Of a stretch of DNA of 64,000 nt, positions 1-9,641 are shown one piece after another; the stretch's first letter is position 1, and each line of letters begins with the position of its first letter. The notes beneath the pieces are model-generated. The model made no database searches. It was not told the DNA's origin and worked only from the letters and a program-made list of their open reading frames with translations. Where the stretch lies: contig MDLA01000125.1 in assembly GCA_001730015.1 (NCBI GenBank), positions 47,121-111,120 of the forward strand. Reading direction: 5' to 3'. This stretch comes from Chromatiales bacterium (ex Bugula neritina AB1) (lineage in GTDB: Bacteria; Pseudomonadota; Gammaproteobacteria; Granulosicoccales; Granulosicoccaceae). The position numbers and the translations under genes were made by a program.

Positions 1-826
1 CAACATCCAGTATCGGTTTGACAGGCTCGGAAACGAATGCGGCTAGATTGAACGACTTCAGTGGCAGCGTTAACCCTATAGTGTCAGTGATTGTTGTTGT
101 ATGGCCCGAGACGACAACAGCCACCTTTTTAGCATTAATTCTACCGCGGTTTGTTTCTACACCCTCTATACCGCCATCGGCCCCTCTAAGGAGTTTTTGC
201 ACGGCTGTATTCTGGTGTATTTCCACACCGAGATTGTCAGCGCCACGGGCATAGCCCCAGGCGACCGCATCGTGGCGACATACCGCAGCGTCAGTATGAA
301 CCATACCGCCAATTACAGGTAAGCGCGATTCGCTGTCACCTCCGGTGAGTGCCGGAATTCTTTTTCTTAACTCTTCTACAGTGATTGGCTCGTAGGTTGA
401 GCCATAGATGTCCATGGTCAGCATGCGACGCCGGATTTCACGCAGTTTAGGGTAGGTTTGCACAACATCGATCATGCTGCGCTTTGAGTACATCAGGTTG
501 TAGTTTAGATCACGGGTTAGATTGTCGTACAAGGACACCGATTTCACATAAAAAGGGATGCTCTGATCACGCATATAATTAGAGCGAATAGTGACTGTGT
601 TACGCGCAACATTACCGCCGCCGAGCCAACCTCTATCGAGTACTGCAATGTTAGAGAGGCCATGATTTTTGGCAAGATAATAAGCTGTTGCCAGACCATG
701 CCCACCGGCGCCGATAATAATTATATCGTATTCGGTTTTTAATTCAGGACTGCGCCAGGCCTGCTCCCAGTTTTTATGATGACTGAGAGCGTTACGCGCA
801 AGACTAAAGATCGAGTAAGTTTGCAT
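1..826 (-). CDS. Sarcosine oxidase subunit beta family FAD-dependent oxidoreductase (partial, runs off the left edge)
   Basis: Reverse-strand reading from ATG at 826: MQTYSIFSLARNALSHHKNWEQAWRSPELKTEYDIIIIGAGGHGLATAYYLAKNHG..., with FAD-binding GxGxxG and an N-terminus typical of the heterotetrameric sarcosine oxidase beta subunit. Open to the window edge, so not in the ORF track. Confidence 0.88.
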   Translation of the reverse strand, partial: MQTYSIFSLARNALSHHKNWEQAWRSPELKTEYDIIIIGAGGHGLATAYYLAKNHGLSNIAVLDRGWLGGGNVARNTVTIRSNYMRDQSIPFYVKSVSLYDNLTRDLNYNLMYSKRSMIDVVQTYPKLREIRRRMLTMDIYGSTYEPITVEELRKRIPALTGGDSESRLPVIGGMVHTDAAVCRHDAVAWGYARGADNLGVEIHQNTAVQKLLRGADGGIEGVETNRGRINAKKVAVVVSGHTTTITDTIGLTLPLKSFNLAAFVSEPVKPILDV

Positions 827-987
827 TAACCCTGAATTAAGATTTTATCGAAATAATCCTCGATAAATATACCATTTACCAGAATCCCCGCAAATTATTT
901 CTTGACATAGATACAGGTGCACGGCGAGGATGGGGGGGTGATCGATCACCGCAGTGAACATTGTCTGGTCAGTTACAGGAGGATACT

Positions 988-2517
988 ATGATCAAACGCA
1001 GAACACTTCTTAAAGGCGCCGTGGCGTCTGCCGGTTTGCTGTCGCTGGGCTTTTCCTTGCCGGCCGCAGCAGCACCGAAAAAGGGCGGGCGGCTGGTAAT
1101 CGGCACAACCGGCGGGGCTGTAGGCGATTCGCTTGATCCTAGAAAGCTTACATCGGTAGGTCACGGAATCATGGGCTATGCACTGGGTAACTGCCTCACC
1201 GAAATCGAAAAAGATGGCAACCTCGTTGGCGAGCTGGCTGAAAGCTGGGATTCAACCGCCGATGCAACCGTCTGGACATTTAATCTGCGCAAAGGCGTAA
1301 CCTTCCATAATGGCCAGGCTATGACATCCGCTGATGTTGTCTATTCCCTGAACCTGCATCGCGGGGAAGATTCAAAATCAGGCGCAAAAGGCCTGCTCGG
1401 AAGCATCACCGATATCAGCGCAGACGGCCCCGATGCAATCAAAGTATCGCTGTCTGCCGGTAACGCGGATATGCCGTATCTGATGGCAGATTTTCATCTG
1501 CTGATTGTGCCCGATGGAACAGAAGATTTTGCAAAAGCTGTGTTTACCGGCCCGTATATGCTGAAGGAATTTTTACCGGGCGAACGTCTGCTTGCCACAC
1601 GTAACCCCGATTACTGGAAAGCTGATCGCGCCCATGTAGACGAAGTCGAGGTACTATTTGTCGACGATACTACGGCCCGTATCAGTGGCCTGATGACCGG
1701 AGAAATCCATATCGCCGGACGCGTCGATCCGCAATCAGCAGCGCTCATCAGTTCTGCACCGGGAGTGCATATAGAAAATCATGCTGCCGCTGGTCACAGA
1801 CCGCTGTTAATGCTGTGTGATCGTGCGCCGTTTGATAATGCCGATCTCAGAATGGCAGTCAAGTACTCGCTCGATCGCGAGCAGATCCTTGAGACGGTAA
1901 TGGCCGGTTACGGTTCAATTGCTAACGATCACCCGATTCCGCCGTTTGATCCATTCCACGCCTCAGACATACCGCAGCGAACCTACGATCCTGACAAAGC
2001 AGCGCATCACCTGAAAAAATCAGGGTTCGATGGCACCTTGCCTCTGCACACGTCCAATACAACTTTTCCGGGTGCGGAAGCGATGGCGGCACTGGTGCAG
2101 CAGTCTGCGGCCGCCGCTGGTTTGAAAATGGATATCGTCCGTGAGCCTGCCGATGGCTTCTGGTCGAAGGTGTGGATGCAGAAATCGTTTGTGAGTGGTG
2201 CCTGGGGAGGCCGGCCAACAGCAGATATCATGTTAACTACCGCTTATTCGTCAGAGGCCGCCTGGAATGACACCATGTGGCGCAGAAAAGATTTCGACGA
2301 AAAACTGGTCGCGGCCAGAGCAGAAGTTGATTTTGACAAACGCAAGGCTCACTACCACGATCTACAGCTGATGATTCAAGAAGACGGCGGCGCAGGGATA
2401 CCGTTTTTTGTTAATAACGTCGATGGCGTTCGAGATAACGTAGAGGGCTTTTACCCGGCCGGTTCATTCGAGCTGTCGGGCATGCGGGTCACGGAGCGTG
2501 TCTGGCTTAACGCCTGA
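988..2517 (+). CDS. ABC transporter periplasmic substrate-binding protein, family 5 (peptide/opine/nickel type), Tat signal
   Basis: MIKRRTLLKGAVASAGLLSLGF twin-arginine leader; body typical of DppA/OppA-type proteins (LAESWDSTADATVWTFNLRKGVTFHNG). Start moved from 961 to the RBS-preceded ATG at 988. Confidence 0.9.
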   Translation: MIKRRTLLKGAVASAGLLSLGFSLPAAAAPKKGGRLVIGTTGGAVGDSLDPRKLTSVGHGIMGYALGNCLTEIEKDGNLVGELAESWDSTADATVWTFNLRKGVTFHNGQAMTSADVVYSLNLHRGEDSKSGAKGLLGSITDISADGPDAIKVSLSAGNADMPYLMADFHLLIVPDGTEDFAKAVFTGPYMLKEFLPGERLLATRNPDYWKADRAHVDEVEVLFVDDTTARISGLMTGEIHIAGRVDPQSAALISSAPGVHIENHAAAGHRPLLMLCDRAPFDNADLRMAVKYSLDREQILETVMAGYGSIANDHPIPPFDPFHASDIPQRTYDPDKAAHHLKKSGFDGTLPLHTSNTTFPGAEAMAALVQQSAAAAGLKMDIVREPADGFWSKVWMQKSFVSGAWGGRPTADIMLTTAYSSEAAWNDTMWRRKDFDEKLVAARAEVDFDKRKAHYHDLQLMIQEDGGAGIPFFVNNVDGVRDNVEGFYPAGSFELSGMRVTERVWLNA

Positions 2518-2519
2518 CG

Positions 2520-3482
2520 GTGCCTTCCTCGTCAATTGGATTGCTGGTTTCGAAGCGACTCGCTTCGGGGCTGGTGACGTTGCTTGTTGTCTCGCTGATG
2601 GTTTTCATCGGTACCGAGATACTACCGGGCGATGTAGCAGAACTGATTCTCGGCCAGCAAGCCACCCCTGAAGCGGTACAGGCAATTCGAGACGAACTCG
2701 GCCTCGACAGACCAGCGCCGGTGCGCTACTTCGAGTGGCTGGCCAATTTTATTCAGGGTGATTTAGGCCAGTCGCTGGTGAGTGGTCGCGAAATTTCTGA
2801 CCTCGTTGGTCGCAGGCTCGGTAATTCATTAATGCTGGCGGGCGTTGCTGCAGTGATTGCTATACCTCTGGCGATCGGGCTGGGTCTTCTCGCCGCACTA
2901 TACCAGGATAAAATAGCCGATAAAGGCATCACCGCTATCACCCTGATTTTCGTATCTATTCCCGACTTTCTGCTCGGGTACCTGCTGCTACTTTTTTGTG
3001 CGGTAAAACTTGGCTGGTTTCCGGCGTTGTCGCGTGTTTCAGATTCGATGACATTCGCCGAGCAACTGCACGCTATTGCGCTGCCCTGCCTGACGCTTGC
3101 ACTAGTGGTTTCAGCACATACCATGCGGTTGACTCGTGCGGCAGTGCTGTCGGTGATGAATCAGGCCTATATTGAAATGGCCGAGTTAAAAGGCGCTACC
3201 CGACGGCGCATTATATTACTCCATGCGCTGCCCAACGCGCTCTCACCTATTTTAAACATTGTGATGCTAACGCTTGCTTATCTGGTAGTGGGTGTGGTGG
3301 TCGTCGAAGCGGTGTTTAATTATTCCGGTATGGGGAGAATGATGATAGACGCGGTATCGAAACGGGATATGCCGCTTGTGCAGGCCTGCGGGTTAATTTT
3401 TGCCAGTGTTTATGTCCTGCTCAATCTAACCGCCGATATTTTATCTATTCTAACCAACCCCCGTCGCAGGAGACCTAAATGA
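2520..3482 (+). CDS. Dipeptide-type ABC transporter permease (DppB family)
   Basis: ORF with EILPGDVAELILGQQATPEAVQAIRDELGLDRP and a C-terminal BPD-transporter permease signature. Confidence 0.92.
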   Translation: MPSSSIGLLVSKRLASGLVTLLVVSLMVFIGTEILPGDVAELILGQQATPEAVQAIRDELGLDRPAPVRYFEWLANFIQGDLGQSLVSGREISDLVGRRLGNSLMLAGVAAVIAIPLAIGLGLLAALYQDKIADKGITAITLIFVSIPDFLLGYLLLLFCAVKLGWFPALSRVSDSMTFAEQLHAIALPCLTLALVVSAHTMRLTRAAVLSVMNQAYIEMAELKGATRRRIILLHALPNALSPILNIVMLTLAYLVVGVVVVEAVFNYSGMGRMMIDAVSKRDMPLVQACGLIFASVYVLLNLTADILSILTNPRRRRPK

Positions 3483-4306
3483 TTAGCCTGCTGCGGGAAT
3501 TCGATATAGGCGCCAGAATCGGTGTTTTTCTTGTTGTTGCTTTCCTGGCAGCGGTTTTTTTGTCACCGTTTTTCATGCCCTATACCGAGGTTGAAATTGC
3601 CGGTTCGGTGTGGGAACCACCCAGTTCGGCGCACTGGCTGGGAACCGATAATGTCGGTCGCGATCTACTAACGCGAATACTCGCCGGTGGCCGCATGACT
3701 GTCATCATCTCTCTGCTGGCTACTTGTGGAGCATTTCTGATCGGTTGCCCGCTGGGTATTTCTGCCGCCGTGGCAGGCGGCTGGTTTGATCTTATAACAA
3801 CGCGTGCGGTCGATGCGCTCATGGCGTTTCCCGGGTTGATTCTAGCGTTGATTCTATTATCAGCGATGGGCACATCAATCCCCTCGTTGTTACTGGTTAT
3901 GTCGATTCTTTCATCCACTATTGTTTTTCGCCTGACCCGGGCAGTCGCCTCTGATGTTGCGGCAATGGAATTTATAGAAGTTGCCCGATTGCGAGGCGAG
4001 TCGATGAGCTGGTTTTTGTTTATGGAAATCCTGCCCAATGTCGCGCCCACGCTACTGACTGAATTTGGCCTCCGATTTGTCTATGCTGCCATTCTGATTT
4101 CCTCGTTATCGTTTTTAGGCCTTGGTATTCAGCCGCCCTACGCCGATTTAGGCGGTATGGTTAAGGAAAACTCGCTGGCCATAACCTTTGGCCGTATGAC
4201 GCCTGTATTACCTGCGCTGGCACTGGCCCTGCTCGCTATCGGGGTAAACCTGATTGTCGATGGCTTGTTAAAGCGCAATGCAAACCTGGATCTGCATAGT
4301 GACTAA
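3479..4306 (+). CDS. Dipeptide-type ABC transporter permease (DppC family)
   Basis: ORF with HWLGTDNVGRDLLTRILAGGRMT; 4-nt overlap with the upstream permease. Confidence 0.92.
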   Translation: MISLLREFDIGARIGVFLVVAFLAAVFLSPFFMPYTEVEIAGSVWEPPSSAHWLGTDNVGRDLLTRILAGGRMTVIISLLATCGAFLIGCPLGISAAVAGGWFDLITTRAVDALMAFPGLILALILLSAMGTSIPSLLLVMSILSSTIVFRLTRAVASDVAAMEFIEVARLRGESMSWFLFMEILPNVAPTLLTEFGLRFVYAAILISSLSFLGLGIQPPYADLGGMVKENSLAITFGRMTPVLPALALALLAIGVNLIVDGLLKRNANLDLHSD

Positions 4307-5942
4307 GCCGCTGCTGGAAATACGCAACCTGCGCGTAGAAACTCTGGTAAATCCGCGTCAGTCATCGGCTCAGGCTATAGAGATATTGAAGGGGTTGAAC
4401 CTGACCCTGAACGCCGGTGAAGTGATGGGGCTCATTGGAGAATCCGGGGCGGGTAAATCTACCCTGGGGCTGGCCGCGATGGGCTATGCGCGACGGGGCC
4501 TGCATTTATCAGCCGGGGAAGTGTGGCTGGCCGGGGTTGAATTACGCAGTGCCAGTGCAGAAGTGCTTCGTCAGTTCAGGGGTCGGAAAGTGAGCTATGT
4601 TGCGCAGAGTGCCGCCGCAGCATTTAACCCGGCGCATCGCCTACTGGGGCAGATACTGGAAGTAACACATATTCACCGGCAACTCGACACAACACGAGCG
4701 GCACAACGCGCAATAGCGCTTTTTAAGCGCATGGGTCTGCCCCATCCAGATACCTTTGGAACACGCTACCCTCACGAAGTATCCGGTGGTCAGCTGCAAC
4801 GCGCGATGACGGCAATGGCGCTGGCCGGAAATCCGGATCTCATCGTCTTCGATGAACCCACTACTGCGCTTGATGTCACTACGCAAATTGAAGTGATGGC
4901 AATGATCAGAGAAGTAATTACAGACGACAACACTGCGGCGCTCTATATAACGCACGATTTAGGGGTTGTCGCGCAGATTGCCGATAGAATAAAAGTACTG
5001 CGCGATGGTGAAGAAGTCGAAGAGCAGGCAACAGCCGAACTATTAGCCAACCCCGGGCAAGCGTACACACGTGCCTTGTTAAATGTACGTGGCATAGCAA
5101 CGGAAGGCAGTGCAGACGCAAGCTCCTGCAGCCTGACTGCAAGCCATATAAATGCGGCCTATGGTGATACAGATGTACTCTTCAATGTAAATATACAGGT
5201 GCGTCGAGGTTCCAGTCTGGCAATTGTTGGCGAGTCGGGGAGCGGTAAGTCGACTCTGGCACGTACCATCATGGGCTTACTGGCGCCGAAATCGGGGCAG
5301 ATAACCTTCAATAATTCGCCGCTGTCATCTGCACTTGCCGGTCGAACCGCTGAACAGCGAAAGTTGCTGCAGTTAATCTATCAGCAGCCTGATACCGCCT
5401 TGAACCCGCGACAAATCATCGGAGAGATCATCGGACGTTCTGCTCAGGTTTTTGCAGGGCTGTCTAAAGCGGCTTGCGGGGATCGAGTGCTGGAGCTGCT
5501 GGAGCTGGTCGATCTGCCTGTCAGCCTCGCAGCCCGGTATCCTAATCAATTGTCCGGAGGTCAGAAGCAACGAGTCTGTATAGCCCGTGCATTGGCAGCA
5601 GAACCGGAATTAATTATTTGCGATGAAGTCACATCGGCGCTCGATCCGTTGGTAGCAGACGGAATAATCGAGCTGTTGCTGCGGTTACAGCGCCAGTTTG
5701 GTGTATCGTATATTTTTATTACGCACGATATGGCAATGGTGCGGATGATCGCTGACGACGTAGTGGTTATGCAGGATGGTATTGTAGTTGAGCACGGCCC
5801 GAAGAATATCATCTTCGAAACCCCGGCCTCAGAGTATACCCGGTTGCTGCTATCTTCGACGCCTGAAATGCGGACAGACTGGCTGGATGAGCTGCTGGTT
5901 CAAAGAAAGAGCGCTTCTGAGACCCGTAGCCGGGTTCATTAA
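4278..5942 (+). CDS. Dipeptide-type ABC transporter ATP-binding protein, two fused ATPase domains (DppD-DppF type)
   Basis: Two Walker A motifs (GESGAGKST, GESGSGKST) and two signature motifs (VSGGQLQRAM, LSGGQKQRVC). Confidence 0.93.
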   Translation: MQTWICIVTKPLLEIRNLRVETLVNPRQSSAQAIEILKGLNLTLNAGEVMGLIGESGAGKSTLGLAAMGYARRGLHLSAGEVWLAGVELRSASAEVLRQFRGRKVSYVAQSAAAAFNPAHRLLGQILEVTHIHRQLDTTRAAQRAIALFKRMGLPHPDTFGTRYPHEVSGGQLQRAMTAMALAGNPDLIVFDEPTTALDVTTQIEVMAMIREVITDDNTAALYITHDLGVVAQIADRIKVLRDGEEVEEQATAELLANPGQAYTRALLNVRGIATEGSADASSCSLTASHINAAYGDTDVLFNVNIQVRRGSSLAIVGESGSGKSTLARTIMGLLAPKSGQITFNNSPLSSALAGRTAEQRKLLQLIYQQPDTALNPRQIIGEIIGRSAQVFAGLSKAACGDRVLELLELVDLPVSLAARYPNQLSGGQKQRVCIARALAAEPELIICDEVTSALDPLVADGIIELLLRLQRQFGVSYIFITHDMAMVRMIADDVVVMQDGIVVEHGPKNIIFETPASEYTRLLLSSTPEMRTDWLDELLVQRKSASETRSRVH

Positions 5943-5966
5943 ATAACACCGTGATATAGAAACACC

Positions 5967-7073
5967 ATGGCACAAACTCCAGCATTCAGTTCAAACCAGA
6001 TAGCCGGTGCCAGGTCGTTAATCGAAGGGGCTATCGGTGCCGTCCCCGGAGAGACTCTCGCTATCATTGCCGAAGATCCGGCGCTCGGTATTTACGACGA
6101 CAAAGTACCCGCGTGTGTTGCCGGAACGGCGAATAGCATGGGCATAAAATCGAGCATTATCACTGTGGGTAACTGCGCGGGTCTGGAGCAGATTCCGCCA
6201 GCAGTCACATCGGCTCTTATCCATTCAGATCACGTGCTTTTTCAGTCGCGCCTGGGCGATACCCTGCGTTTTTCTGATATACCCGGCGGTGCCGGCAAAA
6301 CCATGAGCTATGCACTGGATATCGACATACTCGGCAGTGCATCCTGCACGGTACCGCACCGGGTTTTGGAAAGAATTCGCAGCGCCTATGAGCAGCATGC
6401 CGATACCGCAGAGAGCTGGCGTGTCACCTGCCCGAACGGAACCGACATCAGCGGCACACAGGATATACAGGCGGTAGCGCGCGGGGAGGCGGAAGATTTC
6501 ACTGTTACCCGGTTTCCCGTCTGTGCGCCGCGGCCAATCTCGTGCAGCACCGCAACCGGTGTCGTTGCGATAACGCATTGGCTGATGGCTTCCGGAAACA
6601 AACCTTATCCGGACGATGAACTGCTGCTGCCCGATCTCATCATGGCGCAGGTGGAAAACGGCCGGATTATAGATCTAAGCGGTTCGGCAAAGCTGGTCGA
6701 TAAGGTTCGCTGCCACTATACGCGCGTTGGAAAATACCTGAACCTCGATCCCTGGGAAGTACACAGCTGGCACGCCGGTATTAACCCCGGGTGCTCCTAC
6801 CGGCATCGCGCAGAGAGCAATCTGGAACGCTGGGGTAAAGTTGCCTTCGCCAATCCGCGGTACCTTCATTTTCATACCTGCGGCAGCTACGCGCCCGGTG
6901 AAATTGCGTGGTCGCTCTTTGATGCAACGGTGGAGCTAAACGGCAAATTGTTCTGGAATAAAGGTGATTTTGTCTATCTGCAACACGCAGAAGTGCAGGC
7001 GATAGTGACAGAAGAAGGTTTGCAGCCGCTTGTTGTATCAACGGATATCGGTATCCCGGAGAGTCAGTCATGA
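5967..7073 (+). CDS. M29-aminopeptidase-like / leucyl aminopeptidase-like protein
   Basis: 368-aa ORF (MAQTPAFSSNQIAGARSLIEGAIGAVPGETLAIIAEDPALGIYDD...) with VENGRI and WHAGINPG blocks resembling M29/dihydroxypyridine-dioxygenase-like proteins. Family call is by general resemblance. Confidence 0.5.
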   Translation: MAQTPAFSSNQIAGARSLIEGAIGAVPGETLAIIAEDPALGIYDDKVPACVAGTANSMGIKSSIITVGNCAGLEQIPPAVTSALIHSDHVLFQSRLGDTLRFSDIPGGAGKTMSYALDIDILGSASCTVPHRVLERIRSAYEQHADTAESWRVTCPNGTDISGTQDIQAVARGEAEDFTVTRFPVCAPRPISCSTATGVVAITHWLMASGNKPYPDDELLLPDLIMAQVENGRIIDLSGSAKLVDKVRCHYTRVGKYLNLDPWEVHSWHAGINPGCSYRHRAESNLERWGKVAFANPRYLHFHTCGSYAPGEIAWSLFDATVELNGKLFWNKGDFVYLQHAEVQAIVTEEGLQPLVVSTDIGIPESQS

Positions 7074-8593
7074 CACGACGTTCCAGAAGAAACCAGCGCC
7101 GGGAATCAACAGCCAGACTCAGGCAATCGCCGTGGCGGGAGTTTAAAAATCCCTATCCCCCGATAGAAATTCTAGATCCGGATCAGCTGGATAAAATCCA
7201 CAACAATTCCATGCGTATTCTTAGTGATATAGGCATTAAGGTGCTTGATGATCGCTCGCGTAACTATCTTTCCAAAGCAGGTGCCCTGGTAGATGAGGCA
7301 ACGCAAATGGTGCGCTTTGACCCCGAAATGGTTCTGGAAATGGTGGCGCTAGCGCCGGAAACAACTCGGCTGCATGCGCGCAATGGTAACTATGATCTGA
7401 CCCTCGGTGGTAATAATATAATTTTTTCTTCGGTAATGTGTCCGCCGTTTGCAAACGATCTGGATCGTGGGAGGCGGGCTGGAACATTCGACGAAATGTG
7501 TGATTTCGTCAAAATAGTACATTCTATAAACGCTGTGCATCAGGCCGGTGGTGGTGGCTTCGAACCAATGGATCTGCCCGCAGAAACACGCCATCTGGAT
7601 GTAGGCTACGCACACGCCACGTTGACCGACAAAACCTGGAAATTCTGGAGTAATGGCCGTGAACGTGCACGCGATGGCATTTCCATGGCCAGAATTCTAA
7701 TGGGCATGACCGACGAGGAATTAATCGCCAAGCCGGTAATAACGGCACCTATAAATACCAACTCTCCACTGATGATCGACGCTGCAATGGCTGAGGGAAT
7801 AGTCGAAATGGCGCGCGTTGGCCAGCCGCTGATTATTGCCCCGTTCACCATGGCAGGTGCAATGAGTCCGGCAACTGAGGCCGGTGCTCTGTCGGTGCAG
7901 AATGCTGAAGCACTAGCTGGAATTGTATTGGCTCAGTCCGTTAGAGAAGGTGCCCCTGTGGTGTATGGCTCCTATTTAACCAATGTCAATATGCGTAGCG
8001 GTTCACCGTTATTTGGAACGCCCGTATTTGCAAAGACCACCTGGGCATCAGGGCAGCTGGCGCGTCGATACAAGCTGCCGTTCCGCTCGTCGCTGAATAC
8101 CGGCTCGAACCTTGTCGATGCCCAGTCGGCCTATGAAACAGAAATGTGTCTGTGGGCTGCCGTAACCGGCCACGCCAACATAATATTCGCCGCCGGTGGC
8201 TGGCTGGAAGGGGGATTGTCGGGCTCATTCGAAAAACTGATCCTCGACGCCGAACTGCTTCAGTTAATGACCCACAGTATGGAACCCATGATTGTCGATG
8301 AAGACACCCTGGCTTTTGATGCAATAAAAGAAGTCGGGCCGGGAGGGCATTTTTTCGGCGCTGCACACACGATAGAACGTTATAAAACGGCGTTCTATGA
8401 GCCAATACTGACCGACTCCCGCAATTATGAAACCTGGAAAGAACAAGGTGGTGATTCGGCGACTGATCGCGCAAACAAGTTGTGGAAGCAGATGCTGGCC
8501 GAATACGAGAAACCCGCAATGGATCCGGCGATCAATGAAGAACTGAAAGAATTTGTCGCGCGGCGTAAAGTCGAAATTGGCAACAGGCGGTAA
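7070..8593 (+). CDS. Trimethylamine methyltransferase (MttB) superfamily protein, non-pyrrolysine type
   Basis: 507-aa uninterrupted ORF; ILSDIGIKVLDDRSRNYLSKAGALVDEATQMVRFDPEMV and GPGGHFFGAAHTIERYKTAFYEPILTDSRNYETWKEQGG are typical of the MttB superfamily. Confidence 0.88.
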   Translation: MTRRSRRNQRRESTARLRQSPWREFKNPYPPIEILDPDQLDKIHNNSMRILSDIGIKVLDDRSRNYLSKAGALVDEATQMVRFDPEMVLEMVALAPETTRLHARNGNYDLTLGGNNIIFSSVMCPPFANDLDRGRRAGTFDEMCDFVKIVHSINAVHQAGGGGFEPMDLPAETRHLDVGYAHATLTDKTWKFWSNGRERARDGISMARILMGMTDEELIAKPVITAPINTNSPLMIDAAMAEGIVEMARVGQPLIIAPFTMAGAMSPATEAGALSVQNAEALAGIVLAQSVREGAPVVYGSYLTNVNMRSGSPLFGTPVFAKTTWASGQLARRYKLPFRSSLNTGSNLVDAQSAYETEMCLWAAVTGHANIIFAAGGWLEGGLSGSFEKLILDAELLQLMTHSMEPMIVDEDTLAFDAIKEVGPGGHFFGAAHTIERYKTAFYEPILTDSRNYETWKEQGGDSATDRANKLWKQMLAEYEKPAMDPAINEELKEFVARRKVEIGNRR

Positions 8594-8691
8594 TCTTATT
8601 CGGTGGGTGAATCTGTTTTAACCGTAGACGGTTCCGGTATCGCGCGGCGTCACCTAAAAATATTAAATAAATAATTTCTATAGGTACAACA

Positions 8692-9447
8692 ATGCATACC
8701 CCGCCCGACTACGAAGCTATTTATCCGCGCCCCCTATCCGGCGATACTGTAGCCGTGCCACCTCCAGCGTTGTTGCCGGCACGTATTCCGCTTCCAGGGG
8801 CAGACGTCACTCTGGAACCGATGGATGCGGCAAAACATGCAGCAGATTTGTACCAGGCTTCACATGGTAGTGAAGAGGCATTGCGAATCTGGGACTACCT
8901 GACCTACGGCCCTTGGCCGGATCTACCGTCGTACCAGAGTTATCTGCGTGGACAGTCTGCAAGCTTTGATCCGGTATTCTATGCAATACGATCTAATAAA
9001 ACCGGTAAATGCTGTGGCCAGGCCAGTTTTCTCGACAATCACGCACAGAACGGTGTGACCGAAATCGGGCATATATGGTTCGGGCCGGAACTGCAGCGTA
9101 CACGGGGCGCGACTGAAGCCTTATTCCTGATGCTCAAATATGCCATGAGTGATCTGGGCTATCGACGCATGCAGTGGCGTTGTAATGCGCTCAACGAAAA
9201 GTCTCGTGGTGCGGCGAAACGTCTGGGTTTTCGCTTTGAAGGAATATTCTATAACAGCCTTATATTTAAAGGTATGAACCGCGATACCGCCTGGTACTCG
9301 ATCCTTGATGATGAATGGCCCGAGGTAAAAAACAAGATTGAATCGTGGCTGGCGCCTGAAAATTTTGATGCGAGCGGCGCCCCGTTGTTGTCGTTGCGGC
9401 AGCTGATGGAAGACCGCAGTCCATCAACTCGCAGAGTAGATGAATAA
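8692..9447 (+). CDS. GNAT family N-acetyltransferase (RimJ/RimL-like)
   Basis: TEIGHIWFGPELQRTRGATEALFLMLKYAMSDLGYRRMQWRCNALNEKSRGAAKRLGFRFEGIF is characteristic of the RimJ/RimL GNAT subgroup. Confidence 0.88.
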   Translation: MHTPPDYEAIYPRPLSGDTVAVPPPALLPARIPLPGADVTLEPMDAAKHAADLYQASHGSEEALRIWDYLTYGPWPDLPSYQSYLRGQSASFDPVFYAIRSNKTGKCCGQASFLDNHAQNGVTEIGHIWFGPELQRTRGATEALFLMLKYAMSDLGYRRMQWRCNALNEKSRGAAKRLGFRFEGIFYNSLIFKGMNRDTAWYSILDDEWPEVKNKIESWLAPENFDASGAPLLSLRQLMEDRSPSTRRVDE

Positions 9448-9641
9448 AATAGGTACAAGGGTTAGCTGAAGCCGCAGGATGTCGGTGGGCAGCTTCAGCG
9501 GCTGTGGAATGTTCCCGGCGTGTATCGATACGGCTTTCTGTGCAGCTGATTGATAGACAATCGCAATACTGTTAGTCAGTAATGCTTAGCCGCTGTGTGG
9601 CAATTCTGCCGGAGCGTCACCACCTCCGGTAGTCAGGCTGG

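Noticed and set aside
7070-8593. Pyrrolysine-dependent trimethylamine methyltransferase
   Set aside because: Frame is open for 507 codons with no internal TAG; non-pyrrolysine member of the superfamily.
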